Of a DNA stretch of 64,000 bases, positions 38,121-46,500 are shown one piece after another. The stretch is from Phycisphaerae bacterium (lineage in GTDB: Bacteria; Planctomycetota; Phycisphaerae; UBA1845; UTPLA1), in NCBI GenBank assembly GCA_019636475.1, contig JAHBXN010000005.1, positions 186,001-250,000 on the forward strand. The letters are read 5' to 3'. Each line of letters starts with the position of its first letter. Within the stretch, counting starts at the first letter, position 1. The position numbers and the translations under genes are program-made. The notes beneath the pieces were generated by a model. That model did no database searches. It saw nothing but the letters and a program-made list of their open reading frames with translations, and was not told where the DNA came from.

Positions 38121-40271
38121 CTAGGACGCGGCGGAGGCCGCGACTTCATCCGGCGAGACGGATTGCCACAGTATTTCGGCGATATCCATCTGCTGCACGT
38201 CCTCGCGATTTTTCGAGCCGAGTCCGTCTATTAGCATCCGCTGACAGAACGGACAGTTTGATGCGATCATGTCCGGCCTGGTTTCGAGTAGTTGATCCGT
38301 ACGGCGTTCGTTCACGCGTTCAGCGCCGTGCTCTTCCTCTTTGAACATCTGTGCGCCGCCTGCGCCGCAACACATGCCGCGGTCTCGCGTCTGGACCGGC
38401 TCCAGAACAGTTAGGCCCGGGATCTTCCGGAGTGTTTCGCGAGGCGGTTCGTACACGTCGTTGTAACGGCCCATGTAGCAGGAGTCATGATAGGCGACTC
38501 GGGCGTTGATCGGTCTTCGTGGTGTGAGTCTGCCCTCTTTGAGCAGGCGTTCGAGATAGACCGAGTGGTGGACGACATTCAACTTCGCGCCGAAATCAGG
38601 GTACTCATTCAGCAGGGTGTTGAAACAGTGCGGGCAGGTTGTCACCACGGTCTTCGGGTTGTATCGATTCAGTGTCTCGGCGTTCATCGTGGCGAGCATC
38701 TGAAAGAGGAATTCATTGCCTGCACGGCGAGCCGGGTCCCCGGTGCACTGCTCCTCCTCGGCCAGAATCGCGAAATTCACTCCAGCGGCCTTAAGGAGAT
38801 TTGCCATGGCGCGGGCGATCTTCTTAGCGCGATCATCGAACGATGCGGAACAACCCACCCAGAACAGGACGTCCGCATCGGGATTTTCCGCCATGCGCGG
38901 GACATCAAGGCCACTGGTCCAGCCACCGCGATCCGACGCCGGGAAGCTCCACGGATTGCTGTTTTGCTCCATTCCACGAAATGCATTCTGCAATTCGGGC
39001 GGAAACTCGCTCTTTTCCATGACGAGATGCCGCCGCATGTCAACAATCTTGTCCACGTAGGTGATGAAGACGGGGCATTCCGTCTCGCATGCGCCGCAGG
39101 TCGTGCAGGCCCACAGCACTTCCGGCTTGATGAACGCTGGGGCCAGATCATCGGCGACTGAGATGGGCCTGTGGCTGGTGTCATGGGCATGGCTCGTTTC
39201 CTCGGATTGCCCATCGTCCGCCGACAAGGCTGCGTGGCCGTTGCCATTGCCGGCGGCGCGGCCGCTGAATTTGGCCGTGACAAGCTTATTCTCATTTGCG
39301 TAGAGATAGTCTCGCAGATCGAGCGTGAGCTGCTTGGGGCTTAGCAGCTTGCCAGTGTTTGCGGCCGGGCATTGGTCGGTGCATCGGCCGCATTCCGTGC
39401 AGGTGTATAGATCGAGTATGCCCTTCCAGCTGAGTTGATCGACACGCGCCAGGCCGAGCGTTTCCTCCCGCTCGATCTTCCCTTCGATGTCCTCGACATT
39501 GGGCAAACGGCCACGAGGCTCCAAGCTCTGGAAGAATACGTTTGGAATCGCGGTGATGACATGGAAGTGCTTGGAGTTCGGCAGGAGGTTCAGGAAGAGA
39601 AACACGAGCGACACATGTGTCCAGAAGCCGAGATGGGCGAGGACAGACGCCGTGGTATCGCTGACGCCGCCGAGCAGGATTCCCATGATCGAACCGGCCG
39701 GCTCATACCATGCGAAGGACGGCATCGCGTCGCCCGCAGCGTAAAATGCCCTTCCGGCACCGTCATAGAGGATGTCGGCCCACATCATCGTTTCAATAAT
39801 CAGGATAATCAGGATGCCCTCGAACGAGAGCGTCATGCGCTTCGGCTTCGCGACGAGGCGGTAATAGAGAAAGACGCCGCCGGCAAGGATGACGAGCAGC
39901 GCGAAGACATCCTTCACAAGCGAATATAAATTGCCGAGCACCGTTCCATGATTGAAAATCCAGAAGCCGAATAGATCGTGCGACGTCGTGGGCAGCACGC
40001 CGGTGAAGCCTCGTGCGAACAGGATCAACGATCGCAGCAGCAGCACGATGAATCCGAGGAAGATCAGCTTGTGGGCATAGCCCGCCCACTTGTAACGCGG
40101 CATGCGCTTCTGCACGAATGCGTATTCGTAAGTTCGCTTCAGCCGCTCACCGATCCGGTCGAAGCGGTTCTCACCCACGCCAATCCACATGAGCCGCCAG
40201 CGACGATAAGCCTGCAAGGCGAAGTAACCCCACGCGCCGAGCAGGAGAAGGGACATGAAAAGAGCGCTCAT
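38121..40271 (-). CDS. Membrane-bound Fe-S oxidoreductase (HdrD/GlpC-like, EMO-type)
   Basis: Encodes 716 residues. The N-terminal 250 residues hold about six membrane spans of the NarI/cytochrome-b type. Then come two [4Fe-4S] ferredoxin motifs, CTECGRCTDQCP and CTTCGACETECP, and two CCG domains (TTCPHCFNTLLNEYPDFG; GMCCGAGGAQMF). This layout matches the family proposed to pass electrons from electron-transfer flavoprotein to membrane quinone (ETF:menaquinone oxidoreductase, EMO). An EtfA gene lies 81 bases upstream on the same strand, which fits. Ala/Ser tail DEVAASAAS ends the protein. Confidence 0.88.
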   Translation of the reverse strand: MSALFMSLLLLGAWGYFALQAYRRWRLMWIGVGENRFDRIGERLKRTYEYAFVQKRMPRYKWAGYAHKLIFLGFIVLLLRSLILFARGFTGVLPTTSHDLFGFWIFNHGTVLGNLYSLVKDVFALLVILAGGVFLYYRLVAKPKRMTLSFEGILIILIIETMMWADILYDGAGRAFYAAGDAMPSFAWYEPAGSIMGILLGGVSDTTASVLAHLGFWTHVSLVFLFLNLLPNSKHFHVITAIPNVFFQSLEPRGRLPNVEDIEGKIEREETLGLARVDQLSWKGILDLYTCTECGRCTDQCPAANTGKLLSPKQLTLDLRDYLYANENKLVTAKFSGRAAGNGNGHAALSADDGQSEETSHAHDTSHRPISVADDLAPAFIKPEVLWACTTCGACETECPVFITYVDKIVDMRRHLVMEKSEFPPELQNAFRGMEQNSNPWSFPASDRGGWTSGLDVPRMAENPDADVLFWVGCSASFDDRAKKIARAMANLLKAAGVNFAILAEEEQCTGDPARRAGNEFLFQMLATMNAETLNRYNPKTVVTTCPHCFNTLLNEYPDFGAKLNVVHHSVYLERLLKEGRLTPRRPINARVAYHDSCYMGRYNDVYEPPRETLRKIPGLTVLEPVQTRDRGMCCGAGGAQMFKEEEHGAERVNERRTDQLLETRPDMIASNCPFCQRMLIDGLGSKNREDVQQMDIAEILWQSVSPDEVAASAAS

Positions 40272-40352
40272 TCCACTCTCGCTTCTGGTAATGTCAGATT
40301 CGCTTCCAGTCGCCCGCGCCGAGCGACCCCGTCGATTCCATCGATGCCAACA

Positions 40353-41336
40353 CTAGCTCCGTGCCTTCTGGATTTCCGCTGTCAGCGCTGGAACGACCTT
40401 GAAGAGATCCCCCACGATGCCGATATCGGCGACTTTGAAGATCGGGGCTTCGGCGTCGGTGTTGATCGCCACGATTCGGCGACTGCCTCTCATGCCGGCG
40501 AGGTGCTGAATCGCCCCGCTGATGCCGCAGGCGATATACAGATTCGGCGTCACGGTCTTGCCCGTCAGTCCCACCTGCTTCGAGTGAGGCTGATAGCCCG
40601 CATCGCAGGCCGCTCGGCTGGCGCCAACGGCGCCGTCCAGGGCGTGTGCCAGATCGTAGAGAATCTTGAAGTTCTCCGCGCTCTTTAGACTGCGGCCGCC
40701 GGACACGACGATCGACGCTTCGGTCACATCCTTTTCGTTTCCGCCGGTGCGGGCCACCTCCCGCGTGATGCTGCGTGAATCGGCTGTGTCAGCCGTGAAC
40801 GCAACACTGATGATTTCGGCCGGCCCCGTCGAAGAAGGCGAGGCGAAGGTGTTCGGTCGAACCGTCGCGATCTGAATCCTCGCGGGATTGAAGTGGACCT
40901 GATTGAATGCCTTGCCGTTGAAGATTGGTCGTTTGACGCGGAGCGCGCCATTGGCATCCAGATCAAACTCCGTGCAATCGGTGGCGAGGCCGCCGTTGAC
41001 GCGGACCGCGACCCGCGGGCTGAGATCGCGGCCCATGGAGGTTGCGGCAAGCAGAACAATCTGCGGATCGGCCTGCTTGATGACATCAGCCAGCGCCCGG
41101 GCATACGGCCCGGCGTTGTATTTAGCCAATCCGTCCGCGTCGACAGTGAATACCGTCGCCACGCCGGATTTTGCGACTGCATCAGCCGGCTCCGAGAGAT
41201 TGGCGCCGATGATTACGGCCAAGCACCGACCGCCAGTTTTTGCGGCCAACTCATTGCCGACCGTCACGGCTTGAAGCCCAGCGGGGAGAACGGCGCCGCC
41301 GCGTTGCTCGACGAAGACGAGGATGTCCTTGGTCAT
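40353..41336 (-). CDS. etfA: Electron transfer flavoprotein alpha subunit
   Basis: Encodes 327 residues from MTKDILVFVEQRGG, with GAGG upstream. The C-terminal FAD domain is typical: VVSGGRSLKSAENF, GYQPHSKQVGLTGKTVTPNLY, IACGISGAIQHLAGM and IVAINTDAEAPIFKVADIGIVGD. EtfA/B accepts electrons from acyl-CoA dehydrogenases. Its usual neighbour etfB is not next to it: upstream lies a nucleoside transporter. The membrane Fe-S oxidoreductase downstream is its probable electron acceptor. Confidence 0.93.
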   Translation of the reverse strand: MTKDILVFVEQRGGAVLPAGLQAVTVGNELAAKTGGRCLAVIIGANLSEPADAVAKSGVATVFTVDADGLAKYNAGPYARALADVIKQADPQIVLLAATSMGRDLSPRVAVRVNGGLATDCTEFDLDANGALRVKRPIFNGKAFNQVHFNPARIQIATVRPNTFASPSSTGPAEIISVAFTADTADSRSITREVARTGGNEKDVTEASIVVSGGRSLKSAENFKILYDLAHALDGAVGASRAACDAGYQPHSKQVGLTGKTVTPNLYIACGISGAIQHLAGMRGSRRIVAINTDAEAPIFKVADIGIVGDLFKVVPALTAEIQKARS

Positions 41337-41537
41337 TGGAACCTCATAGGATCGCGGACTATTCGAAGTCAGACCTTTCAATCCGGCCGGCGAATCTGAA
41401 AGCAGTGCCCGGCCAAGCGCGTCCGATCGCACTCGCCCGTAGCTTAGCACGATGGCCGGGTTGTCGCCAACGGCCGCAGCGGCAGACTGAGGTGACGCTC
41501 GTGTGCAAAAAATCGAAACCGGCGCGACCGATGCACG

Positions 41538-42839
41538 TCAGCCGATCAGCATTCCAGCGATGGCGCCGGTCATCCAGCAGGCCATCGCCCCGCCGAGCAT
41601 GGCCCGGCCGCCCAGGCGTACCAGGTCGCCCCGCCGCATCGGGACGAGGCTTCCGATTCCGCCGATCTGAATGCCGATTGATCCGAGATTGGCAAAACCG
41701 CAGAGCGAGTAGGTCGCCATGATGATCGATCGTTCAGACAGGGTCTGATCTCGAATGATCTGCGCCATCGAGCCGTAAGCGATCATTTCATTGGTGGCCA
41801 TCGCCTTGCCCAACAGCGATCCGAACACGCGGCAATCGCCGGACTCGACGCCGTTGCACCACGCAACCGGCGCAAAAGCCAGGCCAAGCAGTCCGTCGAG
41901 GTCCAACCGCGCTAAACCGAGTTTCGCGATAAATGAACTCACCGATTCGATTCGACCCACGGCAGCCAGAACGGAGTTGAGTATTGCAATGAGCGCGATG
42001 AAACCGATCAGCATTGCGATCACGTTGATCGCCAACTTCATTCCCTCGGATGCCCCGTGGGTCGCGGCGTCGAGACCATTTCGGGTTTCGCGCGGCGGGA
42101 GCGCAAGGGGCCCAACCTGTTTTCTGGCTTCGTCTCCCGGCGGGACCATGATCTTGGCCATGACGAAGGCGGCAGGTGCTGACATGATAGACGCAGTTAG
42201 CAGATGCCGCGCCATCAGCACCTCACGGACCGGGTCCGGATTCCCTTCGTGATCGATCCCCAGCACGCTGACATAATAGGCCATGACGCCGGCAGAAATG
42301 GTTGCGAAACCACCCGTCATGACGGCCATCAGCTCTGATTGGGTCAATGTCGGCAAGAACGGGCGCACCAGGAAAGGCGCCTCGGTCTGCCCCACGAATA
42401 CATTGGCAGCGCCGGACAGACTCTCCGGCCCCGTCACGCCCAGAACGCGCGTCATGAGCCACGCGAGCGCTCGTATGACCCGCTGGAGAATGCCGTAGTG
42501 ATAGCCGAGTGACGCGAGCGTCGCCACGACGATGATCGTTGACATGATCTTGATGCCGGCGATGGCCTTCCATTCGACAAACGGATGATCTCCGGCGAGC
42601 GGGCCGAAAACGAACTGCGCCCCCTGATCGGCGCCTTTCAGGACTGCGGTGACGCCCGTCGCGATGCCCTCGAAGAAGGCCCGGCCCCACTCGGTCTTCA
42701 GCACAAGCATCGCGACAAGCCATTGGAGCGCCAAACCGCCGATGACCGTCTTCCAGGGTATCCGTCGACGATCCGAGGACAACATCCATGCGAGGAAACA
42801 CAGGACGACAACACCAAGCAGTCCGCGTGCCTCATTCAT
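41538..42839 (-). CDS. Concentrative nucleoside transporter (NupC/CNT family)
   Basis: Encodes 433 residues from MNEARGLLG. About ten hydrophobic segments; CNT landmarks include FVGQTEAPFLVRPFL, ELMAVMTGGFATISAGVMA and SLCGFANLGSIGIQIGG. It imports nucleosides with sodium or protons. The start codon lies one base after the stop of the thymidine kinase gene, so the two are translated together as a nucleoside-salvage operon. Confidence 0.93.
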   Translation of the reverse strand: MNEARGLLGVVVLCFLAWMLSSDRRRIPWKTVIGGLALQWLVAMLVLKTEWGRAFFEGIATGVTAVLKGADQGAQFVFGPLAGDHPFVEWKAIAGIKIMSTIIVVATLASLGYHYGILQRVIRALAWLMTRVLGVTGPESLSGAANVFVGQTEAPFLVRPFLPTLTQSELMAVMTGGFATISAGVMAYYVSVLGIDHEGNPDPVREVLMARHLLTASIMSAPAAFVMAKIMVPPGDEARKQVGPLALPPRETRNGLDAATHGASEGMKLAINVIAMLIGFIALIAILNSVLAAVGRIESVSSFIAKLGLARLDLDGLLGLAFAPVAWCNGVESGDCRVFGSLLGKAMATNEMIAYGSMAQIIRDQTLSERSIIMATYSLCGFANLGSIGIQIGGIGSLVPMRRGDLVRLGGRAMLGGAMACWMTGAIAGMLIG

Positions 42840-42840
42840 G

Positions 42841-43437
42841 TCATCTGGACTCCGGCGGCCCCGGCAGCGGGGTGAAATGATCGGCACATCGCGGCTCATA
42901 GTCGGCCAAACCGCCCACCATGTGAAGTGTGTTGACGGCCGTGATGCGCTGTGTGAACTCCGCCGGCTTTCCGCAAACGACGCACGGCGCCTGCTTGATC
43001 ACGACCCGATCAGCCATCGCAGCAAGTTCGGGCATCGGCTCAAACGGCCGCCCCCAGGCGTCGTTGCTAATACCCGCGACGATCACAGAGACTCCGCGCT
43101 CCAGCAGCCTGCGGACGACCGGCACGAGAGCCCGCTTGAAGAAATGGCCCTCGTCGATCGCGACGAGATCGACAGCGGGCTGCGACGGTGAAGACTGATT
43201 CAGGACGGCCGTCAGGATTTCCTCGGCGCACGAGACGCGAACGGCCTCGAACATTTCGTTTCGATGCGTCACCAGATGTTCGGCATCGTATCGGTTGTCG
43301 ATGATGTGCTTGAACGCAATCGCGCGGCGGCCTTCGGATTCCGCGGCGCGCAATACAGCGATCATCCGTTCGGTCTTGCCTCCGAACATGGAACCGTGGA
43401 CGACCTCGAGCGTGCCTCTTTTTTCTGAATGAGACAT
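42841..43437 (-). CDS. tdk: Thymidine kinase
   Basis: Encodes 198 residues. P-loop HGSMFGGKTERM at about 14-25, catalytic/Mg segment AIDEGHFF and zinc-binding Cys pairs (CVVCG; C near 186). It phosphorylates thymidine for DNA synthesis (salvage). Directly followed by the CNT transporter gene at a one-base gap. Confidence 0.95.
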   Translation of the reverse strand: MSHSEKRGTLEVVHGSMFGGKTERMIAVLRAAESEGRRAIAFKHIIDNRYDAEHLVTHRNEMFEAVRVSCAEEILTAVLNQSSPSQPAVDLVAIDEGHFFKRALVPVVRRLLERGVSVIVAGISNDAWGRPFEPMPELAAMADRVVIKQAPCVVCGKPAEFTQRITAVNTLHMVGGLADYEPRCADHFTPLPGPPESR

Positions 43438-43522
43438 TGAAGGGCGGATTTTGGCGGCTTCCGGTGAAATCGCAAGCTCACAAATCCGGAACCGGTCAAT
43501 TCACAGCACAAATACCTGACGC

Positions 43523-46500
43523 TCAGACTTCGCCCTGCCACGCGGCCCGCATGACAGCTTTCAACTCTCCAGCGTCCACCTCGTCGATCGATCGAAACCA
43601 GAACGACATCGTCGCGCCACTGGTGCCGGGTCGCGAGAATTCCTGTTTGAAGCCCAGATGCTCGACCTGGGTCGGCGTGAATCGGCCTGGCGGCAAATAG
43701 ACGTCTATTCGAATCGCGTCACCCTTATTCGTAATTATCTTCGCGACTCGTCGCCCATCGGGCGTTGCCAACTCCACGAAGACTTTACCGCTCCAGTCGA
43801 CCACGACGCCGGGCAGGACCTTGCTCACCTGCCCGATGAACAAAGTGAGTGAAAGTGGTTTCCATTCTCGCTGCTGCGATTTGGGAATCTGCGTCTGCGA
43901 CAGATGCCACGTTTTGCCGTCCTTCTTCCACGGCTCAGCGCCCGACTTGCTGCTGCCAAGCGAATTCACATGCTTCATGTACGACGTAAACGCCTTCGAC
44001 AGGAATTCGCGGAAAGCCGGCGTGTTAATCTCTTTTCGGTCATGCACCATCACGCGCACCTGCTCGAACTCGTTGTTCGCGGGGCGGATCTGCACACGAG
44101 CGGTCTGACCATATGCCTGAATGTCGTCACGCTCATCGAGCGGCTTGAGCGCCAACGACGCCGCCAAGGGCGCTCCCTTAAACGTCCCGCTGGGGACTCG
44201 AAACAGCAAATCGAGCAGCCACCGGCCGGCGGTGAGTGCGTGCAAGAACCATGGCACCGCACTTTGGGCCACGCCGTCCGGCGCCTGGGCCGCGATCTCG
44301 ACTCGAGCCCGATCATTCCAATCCGTCGGGCGAAGCTGGCGCTTTCCCAGCTTTTCGATCGAATCCACGACGTAGACGAGGGCCGAACCTTCCCATTCCA
44401 CCGGCTTGGCGTCCCGCGAGAGCCTGTCCTGCGTGTGCCATTTGCGCCCGTCTCGCTGCCAGGGCATCCGGACTTCGTGACCTTCTGCAATCGCAATGGC
44501 GCGTTCGCCAGGATTCGGCTCGGCGTGGGCTCGCTCCGAATCGAGCGATTGGGCGGCAGCCTTCTTCGGATCAAACGGTGTGCGCTCCCGATGCGGACCG
44601 GCATCAAGCACCCCCTTCAACAGGCGGCCCGTGTGCGACGATCCCTCGTTTGCAACCCTTTCAGGCGGACCTTCTGCGACGATTCGCCCGCCCTCGTCCC
44701 CGGCGTCGGGACCCAGGTCGATGACCCAGTCCGCCGTTTTGATCACGTCCAGATTGTGCTCGATGCAGACGACGGTGTTCCCCATGTCGACGAGACGATG
44801 AAGCACGTCGAGCAGCTTCCGCAAGTCGTCGAAATGCAGGCCGGTCGTCGGCTCGTCCAGAACGTACATTGTGCGGCCGGTGCTGGGTCGGCCGAGTTCG
44901 CCCGCCAACTTGACACGCTGGGCCTCGCCGCCGGAGAGCGTCGGGGCACTCTGACCGAGCGGCACATAGCCGAGCCCGACATCCGCGAGTGTCTGCAGCA
45001 TTCGACGGATTTTGGGAACATTGACGAAATGCACGAGGGCGTCGTCGACGGTCATCTCAAGCACATCGGCGATGTTCTTCCCCTTGTAGCGTATTTCAAG
45101 TGTATCCCGCTGATACCGTTTTCCGCCGCAGTCTTCGCACGGAACCCAGACATCGGGCAGAAAGTGCATTTCGTGGCAGACCTGGCCGAGTCCTTCGCAG
45201 GCTTCACAACGCCCGCCCGGCCGGTTGAAGCTGAATTTGTTCGCAGTGAACCCGCGCACCTTGCTCTCCGGCAGACGGGCGAATACCTCTCTCGTGAGAT
45301 CGAAGACGCCGGTGTAGGTTGCGGGATTTGACGACGGCGTCACGCCGATGGGCTGTTGATCGACGTTGATGACCTTGTCGATGAACTCCACCCCCTTCAG
45401 GCCGCGGTGCAAACCAGGTGTCACTCCGGCGCGATGAATTCTCGACGCCAGCGCCGGATAGAGGATGTCTGTGACAAGAGAGCTCTTGCCGGAGCCGGAC
45501 ACGCCGGTGACACATACAAAACGTCCGAGCGGGAACACGGCGTCAAGACCTCGAAGATTATTCTGGCTCGCGCCGAGAATCGTCAACACCGGTCGCTCGG
45601 CGTCGTGATGATCGATCGTTTCTCCGACAGCAATGGTCTCGCGAAATCCGCGGATCGGTCGGCGATTCGTCGGGACCGCGATTGCGTCGACTCCCGAGAG
45701 ATATCGCCCCGTGAGCGATTCGTGATTCTTTCCGAGTTGCCGCGGTGAGCCGAATCCGACGACGTGACCGCCACGCGAGCCTGCGCCGGGTCCGAAGTCG
45801 ATCAGATGATCGGCCGCCCGGAGAATCTCGTCGTCGTGTTCAACCATGAGCAGTGTGTTGCCGAGATCTCGCAGCTTCTTCAGCGCGCCGACAAGACGCT
45901 GATTGTCCCGCGGGTGCAGGCCAATCGTCGGTTCATCGAGCACATACAGCACGCCCGTCAGTCCGCTTCCGATCTGCGATGCCAGCCGGATCCGCTGTGA
46001 TTCACCGCCCGAGAGAGTTGGAGCGGAGCGGCCGAGCGTCACATAGCCGAGCCCGACGTCGATCAGGAATTGCAGTCGGGAGTGTATCTCATGAAGCAAT
46101 TCGCCGGCCAGCCGGGACTGACGACGGTCGAACTTCAGCGAGGAGAAGAACTCGAGCGCGGTCGTTAACTCCATGCCGCACACTTCGACAATGCGCCGGC
46201 TGCCCAACCGAACCGCATTGGCCTCGGGACGCACGCGACCGCCGCCACAGGACTGACAGGGAATCTCGGTCACGAGGTCGGCAAGTCTATGTCGGTAGAT
46301 GAAGGAATTTCGAGTGGCCTCGTCGATGGCAGGAAAGAAGCCCTTCCATTGAAAACGTAAGCCGCTGATGCCGGCGGTCTTGTCAATCTCAATCCACTGA
46401 TCGCCAAGGCCGAATAGTATGGCCCGCCGATGTTCGTCCGACAGCCTGCCCACCGGGAGATAGGGATCGAAGCCGATGGCGCGGGCCAGCGCGATCAACA

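Noticed and set aside
43904-45331. 475-residue plus-strand frame
   Set aside because: Antisense to the UvrA fusion; Arg/His-rich and without domain signs.
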